Shown: positions 1 to 14,932 of the stretch, piece by piece
How positions within the stretch are numbered: the first letter of the stretch is position 1
Layout of the letters: each line of letters starts with the position of its first letter
Assembly: GCA_021613375.1 (NCBI GenBank)
Contig: CM038711.1
Coordinates: forward strand, 21,103,694-21,167,693
From: Megaleporinus macrocephalus
Lineage: Eukaryota > Chordata > Actinopteri > Characiformes > Anostomidae
Direction of reading: 5' to 3'
Length of the DNA: 64,000 nt
Program-made: the position numbers and the translations under genes
The notes under the pieces: model-generated
The model's input: the letters and a program-made list of their open reading frames with translations, nothing else
The model's database searches: none
Told to the model about the DNA's origin: nothing

Positions 1-240
1 CGCTGTGTGAGCTGACTGAACTAGTGCGTCTCGATTAGTCTCGCGTCGTCTGCGTGCGGACGGATACCCCGCGTATGGCGTTTGTTGTCGTGCGCGATTG
101 GTTACAGCAAAGAGGTCAGCCGCGCCATCGTCAAGCCACACCCACCCGCCAAGCCACGACCATTCTCTCTTCTAATTGGTCGAGGCAGACACAGCCCCGT
201 AACGCTGGTGCGCCTCCTACGCAGCAGCTACAATAACAAC
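1..240. promoter_or_regulatory. GC-rich, CpG-containing segment with CCAAT boxes; possible promoter of a gene to the left
   Basis: This stretch is much richer in CG dinucleotides than the AT-rich DNA that follows. It carries two ATTGG (inverted CCAAT) boxes at 97-101 and 175-179, about 80 bases apart, as in many TATA-less vertebrate promoters. The open frame at 54-236 has no recognisable protein similarity and no splice context. A promoter or first exon for a gene outside the window is an inference only. Confidence 0.3.
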
Positions 241-524
241 AAAACGATGTCGGGCGTCTGACACACATAAAGCTCAACTTAAACCAAAGCCGTACAACAA
301 GGAGAATTTGTACATTTTGCTTTACGCTTGTAAAAAAGTGTAAGCGTTTGTGGGAAGAAACTGCTTGTCACACTAGAATGGGAGTGGCCTGGGGGTTCCC
401 CCTGCAGGAATAATAAACAACATAGCCCAGTTATTAGACTATTAACCTCCACTGCTGGTGATCGTACTGGCAGCGTATGTTGTGTTTAGATGCAAGTGTG
501 CTGGAAGTTAATATGCTGGGGTCA

Positions 525-663
525 TTTCACAAAGCAGCAGCTCTCAGTTTAGCCAGATAACTTAAGCCCAACGTCAAACCTTAGCTGAGGGACATTCCTA
601 TTCGATAGTTTTCACTTTGGGCTTGAGTTTATTTGAATAGCTGAGAAAGCCTGCTTTGTGAAA
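525..663. mobile_element. Small palindromic MITE (about 140 bp)
   Basis: The element opens with TTTCACAAAGCAG at 525-537 and closes with the near reverse complement CTGCTTTGTGAAA at 651-663. The inner flanks (TCTCAGTTTAGC and AATAGCTGAGAAAG) are also complementary, as are TTAAGCCCA and TGGGCTTGAG around the centre. It has no coding capacity. A related half copy lies in an anpep intron near 22.1 kb. The class is inferred from structure. Confidence 0.6.
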
Positions 664-3237
664 ATATTCCCTGTATATCAGCATATGTTACGATGAATGC
701 CAGTATGTTGGCCAGCCAACATAACCATGCTAGATGGTCATCTAAAAACCTATAAAAGATGGTTATTCAGGGATTCATTAGTTATAACAATGGTTCTTTA
801 CAGCCCTAAAAAAGGCTGTTATTGTTATAACATCAAGTTTGCAATGACAGATATACAACAATTTCCCCTTGCAAAGAATCATTTAGGCATTCAAATACTT
901 ATTCAAATGTTCATGGTCCTAGAGAACCACTGTCTTTACTAAAGAACTCTTTAGAAACATATAAAACCAAGAGTGTAAAGAGACGTTCTATGGAAACTTG
1001 CTTTATGGGGGTGGTGACAGGAGCAAGGCCTGTGCTGTCTACAACATGAACATAAACTGTTTACTATCTAAAATAAACAGTGTTTTATTTGGAATGGTTA
1101 TAATAGCCAAATAGTTATAAATGCTAAATAACTGCAAAATGATCAACAGGTTTATGAAATAAAATGGTTTATGACTCTCGGCACCTCATGAAACATCCAT
1201 TATATCGTTATGATATGTAGATTCATTCATTTTAATCACATTACTGACTCAATTACTTAACCATGCACTGTTGAACTATTACAGTGTGTATGATGTGCAG
1301 CTGCTGACAAGCAACCTACTCCAGTGACTATGACTGTTTTACTGAGTTAAGTCAGTCATTATCCCTGCCATGTGAGTAGTGAGGACATGTGGCCTAAATT
1401 CTGCTGAGTACCATTTGGGTCATGAGACTAGAGGAGAAATCAGCGGTCCTGCTTTTTGCTGGACGTTGACGAGAATACATGGTTGTGCATGCTATTGATT
1501 CTATGAAGTACACTTTTCAGTCAAGACACCGATAAAATGATCCTTCAGTCGGCTGAGCTCTTTTAAACTGACAGTTTTCAACAATACTATGATTTTAGTA
1601 TCCATGCATTCATAAATATATTAATCACAAACCATAAGTAAACCACATATATTTTGCCTGAAGTTGCCTCAAAAAAACGGCTGAGTCTTGACCTAAATGA
1701 GACCTTGAAAGCCACATGAATGAGCCAATTGCACGTGAATGGAAAACCACCAGTTGGAAAGACTGCTTATGTAGGCAAACTGCGTCATACATCACTGAAT
1801 GACTGTCAGTCCTGTTTTGAAATGCATTTAGGAACAAATTCAAGCACTACTGTGTTTCTTTCTACGCTCAGGTGGATCATAAGTTCTTAAGTTATCTACA
1901 ATGACAAGAATTTCTGTGTAACTACTATGCGCCTGACACACAAATCCTGACTGAGGACACGTATACACAGCAACGTATCTTGAAAATGACTTTTATATTG
2001 TTTTCAAGTACTCAAAACAGTTAAATAAAAACAAGTCCCAGAATATACAGAGTGAGCAAGCCCCCACCCAAAATGCATGTATACATCCCACATTTATACT
2101 TTCATGAAGTTCTACAGAGGAAGTCTAAGAACAATAACATCTTGGGAGGATTTTTGTTATCGTTGTGAAAATCAGAATCTGGCAACCTGTCTGAGCGCAC
2201 ATTCATTAAAATGTGTACCAAAAATAAAAAGAAGAAAGAAAACACAAATAAAAAGGAAAAAATGTCAGCTGCCTACTCTTATGGTCTTATTACAAAGCTA
2301 AAATGACTCTGAATAGTTACCTCATTGGCAAAGCACAAAATGCCAAAAGATCAAAACCGGTAATGAATGACTACTGGATCTGATTACCAATAAACAAAAA
2401 AGTTTAACATGCCTCAATTTCTCTGTTTTTGTCCTTTAGCACATTTTCCTATGGGACTTCCAAGGTCAAACAAAAATGTCTGATGTTCACATACTATTTA
2501 GGTGTCTTATTTTTTTAATGGACCAGCACCAGGCCACAACAATGAGCACCACAGCCTTTGATGGCCAAAATATCAGATACATGAACACGCACACACACAA
2601 AAAAAAAAAATCAACAGGAGAGAATTTTGTTTGGATTTTGCAGACCCGCTGTACATGTTTCCCCCCACTATTCCCTTTAGACATGATGAGTGAAACACAT
2701 GATTCGTCTGCAAACTGCTATCTGAACTCAAAAACTTCTGAGGTGGACTCATGCATTGTTTCTGAATGTGGATGAACAGATCCCAGCCCTTTTGGCCCTC
2801 AGTAGGCTGAGATGTTAAAGAAATAGTTCTACCAAAATTCTTATAATGCCAGTAATGAACGAGAGCTTGCAGGGCAAGTTAGCAATATGCAAACCAGACC
2901 ATGCTAACTGCTGGCTTTCAGCACCCTGCTAACTTTTATCTGACATTAGTGTTTTTGATTAAACTATTCCTATAATGAGATAAAACAGCAAAGCTAGACA
3001 AAACGCTGACAAACATCTGCACAATAAACAGACTTGGATAGAATTCATACATATCTGTACACTTTCTACAATATTTATATTCATAAGGAATAAACAATAA
3101 AGAAGTGCCATCACTAAAATGTAGAGAAAGATATTTTGTGTCGATTTTAATTGTACATTTGTCATTTTTTCGCCCCATTTAAATTACATAATTCAATTGA
3201 ACACATGATTGGTAGGAACAAGGGTTATTTACACAGC
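664..3237 (-). other. Non-coding; probable kmt5b 3' UTR plus flank
   Basis: No convincing coding exon is seen. Because kmt5b ends at 3238 on the minus strand, much of this should be its 3' UTR. Candidate poly(A) signals read on the minus strand are ATTAAA at 3146-3151 (short form) and AATAAA at 1084-1089 (a form with a 3' UTR of about 2.1 kb). Neither can be proved from sequence alone. The open frames here are short, low-complexity and lack splice-site support. Confidence 0.45.
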
Positions 3238-7338
<4,101 letters not shown>

Positions 7339-7989
7339 CTACTTCATACCAGCTGGCTCCCTGGTGAAGGCGCATTTAGCTTCTATGTGCTAATGAAGAA
7401 ACCATGCAATGTGGTGGAGGGAAGCGTTGTCTCTCGTTGTCTCCCACTTGCATGGGCAGTTTGAACAGAGCATAAACTCACTTGTTGATCCAGAAGCTAC
7501 TTTCACCTTTTAAAAGAACATATGAGTAGTTAAATGAAAATAATATGGAATAATACTAGCAAAACAGACTGTGCTTGAACACCTACAATGATGGAAATGC
7601 TATGTGCTGATTTCCAGTATAGTGTTGAGGAGTCTGGTTGATACAGGAAACAACTTTATGACACATTGGCATTAAAGGATCAGGGTCTTTGACCGCGGGT
7701 CTAGGCAGCGGCCATATAAGAAGGGCAGACTGATGTATCTAATCAACAGAAAACTAGACAGGGTACAAACAGTACAGCCCTAATGGTTGATATGCTGCCC
7801 GAGTTGTGGGGATTACTGGGCGCACACTGCCGCCCACTGGTTGCAAAGAGAAATAAAATCAATTTAAAGCCACATTTTCAAAACACTTGTTATTTGGGAA
7901 TTGCTGCATACTTGTTGGAAATGATTGCTAGAATTTGTCGCGGTCAGAATTGAAACGACATAACCAAATACTGTTCTCTGTAAGTAGCT

Positions 7990-8600
7990 AACTAATTAGC
8001 TGCAGCACTGAGCAATCTTTATGAGATCTGCAGCGTTAGCGAGCCATCTAACTCTATTGTCCATTTAAACACTGCCCACCACTGCAGCCCCCAAACGTGC
8101 TCCTCTAACGGGAAACTGGGCTTAATACACTGTGCTAACCTTAGTACATCAAGCGAATGTGGACTTGTATGTTGGTAGCACGGGCAGCTAATCGGTTTAA
8201 GCTACAGTGTAGAACGAACGTGGCTAAGTTGGTTAGCTGTCGTAGGGTTAGCCAGTTAGCTAGTGCAGGGCTAGCTGTTAGCCTTAGCTTCAAAATAAGA
8301 AAACACTTGGCAGCTGACGCTGATAACTTAGCTAGCTCGGTTAGCAAATAGCTAACTCGCTCAGGAGACAATGAAATTGTCTAGCATAACAAAATAGCGT
8401 CTGCGGACAGAAAATAAACCGCTGCAGGCAAAAACATCTATCACGGTTTGTCCAGACAGCGAGGCCGACGTTAAAGTTGACTGATTTTCATCACCGGCCC
8501 CGAAAGAAGACTAAATGGTGCGCTAACTGGGCTAACTCAGCTAGCTGGTTATAGCTGTTAGCTCGCATGCTAACCGCCCTGTCGGCTAACAAACGCACCC
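7990..8600. repeat. GCTAGC/GTTAGC-rich tract in first intron of kmt5b
   Basis: The hexamer family GCTAAC, GTTAGC, GCTAGC and TTAGCT occurs dozens of times in about 600 bases, without a fixed period. It overlaps the first kmt5b intron, just downstream of the predicted first exon. A similar smaller cluster lies at 13310-13400 beside the F-box gene promoter. The open frames at 8141-8371 arise from this low-complexity tract and are not genes. Confidence 0.55.
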
Positions 8601-8661
8601 GGAAAGTGTCAAATAGGGAATGATCTCGTAAACAAGAGTAAACTGGTGTTTAAATACTCAC

Positions 8662-8800
8662 TCCGTTCTTTTTCCTACGTTAAGACTTATCCGTCACAAG
8701 CGCACGGGCCGAGCCAAACGGCTCGCTAAATATGCCATATAGCAAAACAAAAAAATTGCCAGATAATTTACATTAAAATTCAAGATGGCGACGGGCTCTG
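8662..8800 (-). promoter_or_regulatory. kmt5b: kmt5b untranslated first exon and core promoter with YY1 motif
   Basis: A strong donor (exon ..GGA followed by GTGAGTAT, minus strand) sits at 8661/8662, giving a non-coding first exon that reads leftward. Upstream, 8781-8790 read on the minus strand is CGCCATCTTG, a full YY1 motif (CGCCATnTT). YY1 sites often sit within a few tens of bases of the start site of TATA-less housekeeping genes. The surrounding 8.8-9.1 kb is CpG-rich. The exact transcription start is not known. A further tiny untranslated exon is possible at 7482-7506. Confidence 0.55.
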
Positions 8801-9359
8801 TGGAGAGATAGGACACAGAACCTCCTCCGAAACAACTAGACCCTAGAAATACTGTCGCTGTTTGCTGGCGCTTTCCAGTCTGAAGTTCACTCTAGTGCAG
8901 ATCCAAAAAGAGTCGGATTATCGCGTCCACAGAGGCGCAGATCGAGCGATTTATTAAAGACTACAATGTCCTGCGAAACTCGGATGTGTACAAAGAGAAG
9001 CGCTGTTATTTCCCTTTAAATGTCCACTCGTGTGACTGCGCAGCTCACCGGCGTGCATAGCAACAACATCCTCTCACAGCAAACGAGCCAAAAAAGCGGA
9101 CAGAAACTCCTCAGATTCACGTTTACTGCGATACTTAGAGAAAGTTCACGCTTTCAGCCTGTGACTTTGTGTATTCCGAAGCATCAGGTCGCGTAAAGCA
9201 CCGTGTTATATGGAAATATAAGACATGTTATACAAAGCCTTTGTTTTCCCAACATTTCCCTTTATTTAGGTATCATTTAGAAACACGGAGTATCAAAGTT
9301 CAATAATATCCGTCATTTCCCATAATCAAGGTCCAGGTGTTTTTTACATTGTCTGAACA

Positions 9360-9540
9360 AGGCTGTCACAACGTCACTATAAAACAACAGAGTTTTATGG
9401 TATTTCAATTACTTTTTGGCAACTTAGCGAAATCTATGCAGATATAATTGAACGTATGAAGGATTCTAGGAGGTCTGGCAACGTATTGACAACGTTACCA
9501 CTACGTTCTCACAAAGTTGTCAGATAATGTTGCGTTTAAC
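9360..9540 (+). repeat. Dispersed repeat, copy 1 (left arm of inverted pair)
   Basis: It contains GGCTGTCACAACGTCACTAT, GCAGATATAATTGAA, GATTCTAGGAGGTCTGGCAA and GACAACGTTACCACTACGTT. Very similar text in the same orientation lies at 58315-58500, and a reverse-complement relative lies at 10490-10680. The internal motif (a)caacgtt / gttgtcacaa recurs several times. It is probably an arm of a non-autonomous DNA transposon; the family is not recognised. Confidence 0.55.
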
Positions 9541-9882
9541 ACTTTAGCAGACAAGATTTACACATTAGAATCCCAATGTCTGTCATTAAAAGCAAAATAT
9601 TTAATATTTTGTGTGTTAAAATTATTTTTTAATATCATATTTACAATCATGTTCAAAGCTTGAGAAAAATTTATTTCTGTCATATTTTTATATTTTTTAT
9701 TATAAAATAAAAAAGGAAAATATATTAAATGAACGTTACTGTAATTTGCAGTAAGGACATTCTGTACAAACAAATGATGAAAACCATAAAATAAACCTGT
9801 TTCAAATGAATATTTTAACAAGTATACATAATTCTGTATACCTGTTTATATGAAATACATACATACATTCTATGGTTAAATA

Positions 9883-9928
<46 letters not shown>
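9883..9928. repeat. (ATT)n microsatellite
   Basis: An uninterrupted run of TTA/ATT triplets, about 15 units. Confidence 0.95.
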
Positions 9929-10489
9929 TAATATAGTCAAATGTGACTGTAGTTACAGAAACATCCATTTATCAATATTTAAATTTGTTCTCTGACACCT
10001 ACACAGAAGACATGTGACTTTGGTTGGGGTAAAAACGCCCAGATGTGAAATTGCCTGTCTGTTTACACACTGTGATTTGGCCCTAAATGGAAACACGTTT
10101 TTGTCTTTATGTTGAGATCATAAACATGTAATGAGCTCTGCTCTGATTTGGTTTACAGAGAAAGACCACAATTATCACACAGAAGCTGCATGTTGAGATA
10201 GACACAGACAGGAAAATAAAATGAAACTCAGTGTAAATAAACTGGGCTATTATACTATTTAGCTAGTGCTAAGTATTATAGCTAGTTATTTACAGTAGCC
10301 AACGTTAGCTCTACTAGCTACTTGATTTCAGACCCAATGACGACAATACAAATTAAACTGAAGTTATTAATCACTATAAAACTTTTAGTTTAAGATGGGT
10401 TGAAGGCTTCAGTCGTCAAAAATTGTATAAAAATCACACAGAATGACTTTGACTTACAAGTTGCTGCCGACCTGCTGACGAGACGGCCT

Positions 10490-10800
10490 ATTGTTTTGGT
10501 GCCCCCAAAGTTGTCACAATGTTAAAATGTAATTCATCAGAAAGTTGTGACCAGGTTATCTCATAACATTGTGACAACATAGTGGCATATTTGTCAGTAC
10601 ATTGTCACAACCTCATAGAGTTCGTCTATTCTATTCCATCCTTTCTATTATATCTGCATGGGACTTCATGGAATTGCGACAAAATAAATCAATGTTGTTT
10701 ATTGGTGACAACCTCGTTAAGACAATACAAATTAGACAACCTTTTGACAACATTGTAAGAAATTAGACAGCATTGTGTGTTTGCCGGGTGTTGTAGTTGT
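10490..10800 (-). repeat. Dispersed repeat, inverted arm
   Basis: Read on the minus strand it gives GCAGATATAATAGAAAGGAT, GGTTGTGACAATGTACTGAC and CACTATGTTGTCACAATG in the same order as the 9360-9540 copy, so the two face each other across about 950 bases. The outer end on the minus strand carries AACACCCGGCAAACACACAA. Divergence between the arms is visible, so any shared insertion event is old. Confidence 0.5.
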
Positions 10801-11448
10801 GATGCTAATGGTGGTGAACCTGTTGCTCACTTTACTCTCCTGAGTGTCAAACGCTGAGCGATATTGTCCACAGTATAAGAAACTGTCTGGAGTTATTAAT
10901 TATGTGAGAACACAACATTGATTCAGAACATGGTGAACAGAAAGCTCGTCTCAATCTCAATTTAAAATGAACATCAACTATTTAATGTTCACAGGTACTT
11001 GGAAGGGGCACAAAAAGGTCTTCACAGCCTGGCACAGTAGACTTCTCAACACAGTCCACCATTTCTGCTGCTGTTGCTCTGTTGTCATATACAAATTCCA
11101 TAAATCAAGACTGTTATGTAGCAGTTTGAGATTTTGGAATTGACTTGTAATTTTATGTACTGAACTCTCCTAATTGAACAATGTAAATACAGATTTACAG
11201 GTGAAAAATGAAGTAAATAGTGTGTTCAAGATTACAGTGTGTTCAAGACTCCAGATACCTAATACATAATTAAAACATATTCTAAGGGTTTACAGCATAC
11301 ATAAGACTACTACTGGCTCCAGAAGGTGGGATAAGACTGTTATCTTGCCCAGGTCAGTGGAAGAGGCTACACAGACTAGACAGTAAAACGTAGGAGAACA
11401 GTGAATGAAATATATTTCAGCAATTGCTTCAATTATATATATATTTTT

Positions 11449-11909
11449 TATTTTGCTTGGGCATTGAGCTCACTAGAACTTTACAGGTTGCCACTGTAAT
11501 CCTCTTCCACTAACATTCACCAGCTTCATGATGACATCATGAAGCTGGTGAATGTTAGAGACCTTGTGCTCCTCCACCTTCTGTTTGAGAATGCCCCACA
11601 AATGCTCCATAGGTTTGGGTCTGAAGACAAGCTTGGCCAGTCCAGCACCTTTACCCTTGGTTTCTTTAGCAAGGCAGTGGTCGTCTTGGAGGTGTATTTG
11701 GCAATTTTCACTTAATGATGTACTCACTTTTGTAGCCAGCGGTTTAGACATTAATGAGTTATTTGAGGGCACAGCAAATAGACACTGTTATACAAGCTGT
11801 ACACTGACTACTTTACAAAGTGTCATATCTTCAATGTCGCCCATGAAAAGATATAACAAAATATTAACAAAAATGTAAGGGGTGTACTCACTTTTGTGAG
11901 ATACTGTAA
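11449..11909 (-). mobile_element. Internally deleted Tc1/mariner-type transposon relic
   Basis: The right end has repeated GTACTCACTTTTGT boxes (near 11723 and 11884) and the terminal TTTTGTGAGATACTGTA, as in fish Tc1 elements with long inverted repeats. The minus-strand text around 11700-11570 encodes the C-terminal part of a Tc1 transposase (EHLWGILKQKVEEHKVSNIH). The long terminal repeat is joined almost directly to these C-terminal codons, so the N-terminal and catalytic regions are deleted. The other terminus is not seen. The frame is broken near 11534 by a palindromic rearrangement. Inactive. Confidence 0.85.
11510..11558. repeat. Perfect inverted repeat, 24-bp arms, 1-base centre
   Basis: Positions 11510-11533 and 11535-11558 are exact reverse complements separated by a single A. 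The sequence sits inside the Tc1 transposase relic and adds an inverted copy of its own coding text, which breaks the frame after the residues VSNIHQLHDVIM. Confidence 0.95.
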
Positions 11910-13468
11910 ATAAACATTGTGTAATGCAACAAAGTTAATATTATGGCCTATCTGCGTATATTAACTATTAAATATTAACATCTTACTTTTCTGCTCTGCT
12001 TACTAAAATGTTCTATATGTAAATAATAATGATTACAAATCATATTTTTTAGTGTTCAGTCTAACAGTCCTTATTCTGGAAACGCTCTTTTCTAGTTGGT
12101 AGTGCTATTAGCTGGTACCGCTATTACATACGTTCATTGAGATCTTCACACCACACATATACTCTTTCCACTAAACTCTTGGGCGAGTCATCAACTGTGC
12201 ATTGTAAAGTTTTTCAGCAGTATCCTGCACATGTATGGGCTACAATGAGTGAACCAGTTCCCTACAGCGCCATGCTGAGGTAGACTAGTGCTGAATCTTT
12301 AGACACCAATTGTGCAGGAAGCAGCTAAACAGTGACAGCATAACTTTAACATATGTTTATTTTCATTGACTTTTGATTTTGTGACTTTCAGGGGGGCCAA
12401 GAGGTTTATAAGAGGGCCCTGGACACCACAGGACTCCCTTCATTTCGCACCTTGGTGGCTCTTGTTAAGCCAGCTAACTAAACAATACATTTTCAGAACA
12501 TTCCTGTTGTATGACCCGTAGACTCTTGTCTAATCTCCTAATTTCAAATTACTAGAAACAAGTCAGAAACAATGGAAACTATAGAAAAAAGCCTTGCCTT
12601 TCTCTAATAAAAGATTTTGTTCAACATTCAACATTGAAGTTGTTGGCAGGAGTTTTTCAGCCTGGGCTGATTTTGAATGAAGAAAGAGCAACCAATCGGA
12701 ACTGAGATCATTTACATTATAGAAATCTTAAAGGTACAGGAACTACAACAGCCTGTTCAATTCCACGGCATATGGAGATGTTGTAAAGTTGTCAGAATAA
12801 TCATGATTGTTTTAGTATTTCAACCCACAAAGACAGAGAAAAATAAAATACAGGACAAATCCAGGACATGAGCCTTTTAAGCCGCTCATACATGAGTTCT
12901 GTTCCATTTATTATTTTGCAGGGAAAACCTGGCGCGTCATATCAGACTGGACTGTTCTGGGTTTTAAAACCTAGACCCGAAATGCTTTATTCCACGACGA
13001 ACCATAAAGTCATAAAAGCTGGAAAAAGCCAGACCTAACAGTTCTCCTACAGAGAGCAGCCTTCGCTATCTCGAAAAGCCGCAGCATGTTGATGATGTCA
13101 CGTAGCTACAAAGAATAACAAGAGCTCCTCTCATAGGGACTCTGATAAAATGTTAGCCACAAGTTTAGCATGACTATCAATGCAAGTTTCTGACAGATAA
13201 AGGCTTCGTTGTGGATGTGTTCAGCACTGGACTACAGTTTAAATGTAACTGCACAGTTTAATGACGTGCCGATGATTACCTTGCCTCGTTAAAGTGTGTC
13301 TCTGTTGTTTAGTTAGCGTTGGACACGAATGCTAGTGCTACGCCGCTAGCTTTGGCTTGTTTTTTATCTACTTCGCTAGCTTGCTGGTTAGTTAGGGCTG
13401 CCAGCCGGATCCTCGCACAGTCAGCGTCAAGATAAAATTTAACAAGTTACCCTAGAGTGCATAATGTA

Positions 13469-13750
13469 ATGTTTCGAGAGGAAGCTACAATGCTAAGGTA
13501 AGGACTTTTAATCGGATAGCAGCTGTTGACATGTTTAAATGCTAGGTAGCCAGCCAGCTGTCACAGACCAAATACTTCAGATAACTTTCTAATCTCTTTT
13601 TAAATGAAACAATAGCGTAACAATGTGAAGTGAAATATATATGCAAGTCAAACTTAGCCGCATGTCATTACACGTTCTTTAGCTAGAGTTTGAAATGTAC
13701 ATTGTGCTGTGTTTTATCTCAGGAGCAGGGAGGTGGAAATGTCTCAGTGA
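13469..13750 (+). promoter_or_regulatory. 5' leader of the F-box gene: spliced first exon with a 19-codon uORF
   Basis: A non-coding first exon ends at 13497 with the donor AAG|GTAAGG. The acceptor TTTTATCTCAG precedes 13723, so the leader intron is 13498-13722. An ATG at 13469 opens a frame that crosses this junction and stops at TGA 13748-13750 (19 codons including stop), about 50 bases before the main start. If the transcript starts upstream of 13469, this uORF would be in the mature leader. Splice sites are strong; use of the uORF is inference. Confidence 0.5.
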
Positions 13751-13801
13751 AGGACTTCAATAGAGGAAGGAGCTCTGCAGAGCCTGAGAAGTTCACCGTC
13801 A

Positions 13802-14932
13802 ATGATCATGCCTCCAAGGAAGAGACCCCTCATCCCTGTCAGTGCAAGAAGGCGGCTGAAGGCCGATGAAGACTACTTTCCCTTCAATCTGCTGCCGGTG
13901 GAATGTCAGCTCCATGTGCTTTCATTCCTTAGTGAGGTGGATAAGTGTAGCTCTGCTCTTGTGTGTTCTAGCTGGAGCCGCCTGGTGCGCTCTGGAAAGC
14001 TCTGGAGAGTGGCAGACTATTCACGCCGTGGGGTGTTCCATCTTGGACAGGAAGGGCTGCTTGTTTCCAACAGGGAGTTTGAGCGCTGGAAGGCATGGGT
14101 TCACCATTACACTCACCACCTCATATCACGTGGAGCCAGTCTGCTCACTCTCAAAGCAAGCTTCGATTTGGGGGATCAGTGCAATAAGTGGGGAGAGCTC
14201 CTATCACTCCTGCTGGAGAATGTCCACTGCAGGGATCTCAGTCATTTAGACTTGAACTGGACGTTCACCTTGCTGGAGCCGTTGGACCTCCGAGTCCACT
14301 CCAGCTCTAGCTCTCACCAGGACAACATCACCAAAATGGACCAGGTCAATAACTTCCAGATCCTTTTAGCCAGACTGGCCCAGAGCTGTCCCAGGATTAC
14401 CAAGATGCGCCTACACTTTGACTGGTCAGAGACGTCTGTAGCTTTAATAACTCAGTTTCAGCACCTCCGCATCTTAGAACTGAAGTACTTTTGGGTATTT
14501 AAGGGCGTAAGCCCAAGCACCTTGCAGACACTGACTAAATCACTGCCTAACCTCAAGTCCCTTACTCTCCATGTTCTCGTGCCACTTCGTAATTTGGGCA
14601 TCTCGTACACTCTTGAATCCCTATCCTTGGAGTTCCTTGATGTCTCCCCCAGCCGAGGTCTCGTCTTCTCTTGCCTGAAACTGCCTGCGCTACGAGAGCT
14701 GCGAGCCAAAAAGATTGTGCGAGGGATAACTCTAGACCGTCGGACCAGGCTTCGAATCCAGAGCAGGTGGCCATGCCTGTATCAGGTCTTACGAGAGGGG
14801 ACGCCCAAGCTACAGGCCCTCAACAATGAACGACTACTTCCCAACTGGAAGGAGCAGAGTTACGGAGAGCTTACTTCCATCCTTCAGCAGTCCTGCTACT
14901 GCCTCCAGCATCTAGACAGTTGGCTCTGGTGA
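13802..14932 (+). CDS. F-box / leucine-rich-repeat-like protein, coding region in one exon
   Basis: A 376-residue open frame with no intron. A basic N-terminus (MPPRKRP...ARRR) is followed by an F-box at about residues 20-70 (FNLLPVECQLHVLSFLSEVD, then ALVCSSWSRLVRSGKLWR), the motif that binds SKP1 in SCF ubiquitin ligases. The rest has recurring leucine-rich strands (LSHLDLNW, LRILELKYF, LKSLTLHV, LESLSLEFLDV), as expected of a substrate-binding LRR solenoid. Substrate adaptor of an SCF E3 ligase is the family role; the substrate is unknown. Two in-frame ATGs lie two codons apart (13802 and 13808), neither in a strong context. I cannot place it confidently in a named FBXL/FBXO family, so no symbol is given. 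Confidence 0.85.
   Translation: MIMPPRKRPLIPVSARRRLKADEDYFPFNLLPVECQLHVLSFLSEVDKCSSALVCSSWSRLVRSGKLWRVADYSRRGVFHLGQEGLLVSNREFERWKAWVHHYTHHLISRGASLLTLKASFDLGDQCNKWGELLSLLLENVHCRDLSHLDLNWTFTLLEPLDLRVHSSSSSHQDNITKMDQVNNFQILLARLAQSCPRITKMRLHFDWSETSVALITQFQHLRILELKYFWVFKGVSPSTLQTLTKSLPNLKSLTLHVLVPLRNLGISYTLESLSLEFLDVSPSRGLVFSCLKLPALRELRAKKIVRGITLDRRTRLRIQSRWPCLYQVLREGTPKLQALNNERLLPNWKEQSYGELTSILQQSCYCLQHLDSWLW

Larger units (their letters stand above)
8801..13380. other. Intergenic spacer between kmt5b and the F-box gene
   Basis: No coding exon is recognised. The start (to about 9.1 kb) is CpG-bearing promoter flank of kmt5b. The rest is AT-rich and contains the inverted repeat pair at 9360-9540 and 10490-10800, an ATT microsatellite, a Tc1 relic (11449-11909) and unassigned sequence. 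The 12.4-13.4 kb part has no feature I can name apart from the GCTAGC-type cluster that precedes the F-box gene leader. Confidence 0.6.

Noticed and set aside
54..236. 60-residue open frame at the left edge
   Set aside because: Composition is set by CG-rich promoter-like DNA; no domain, no splice sites and no family resemblance.
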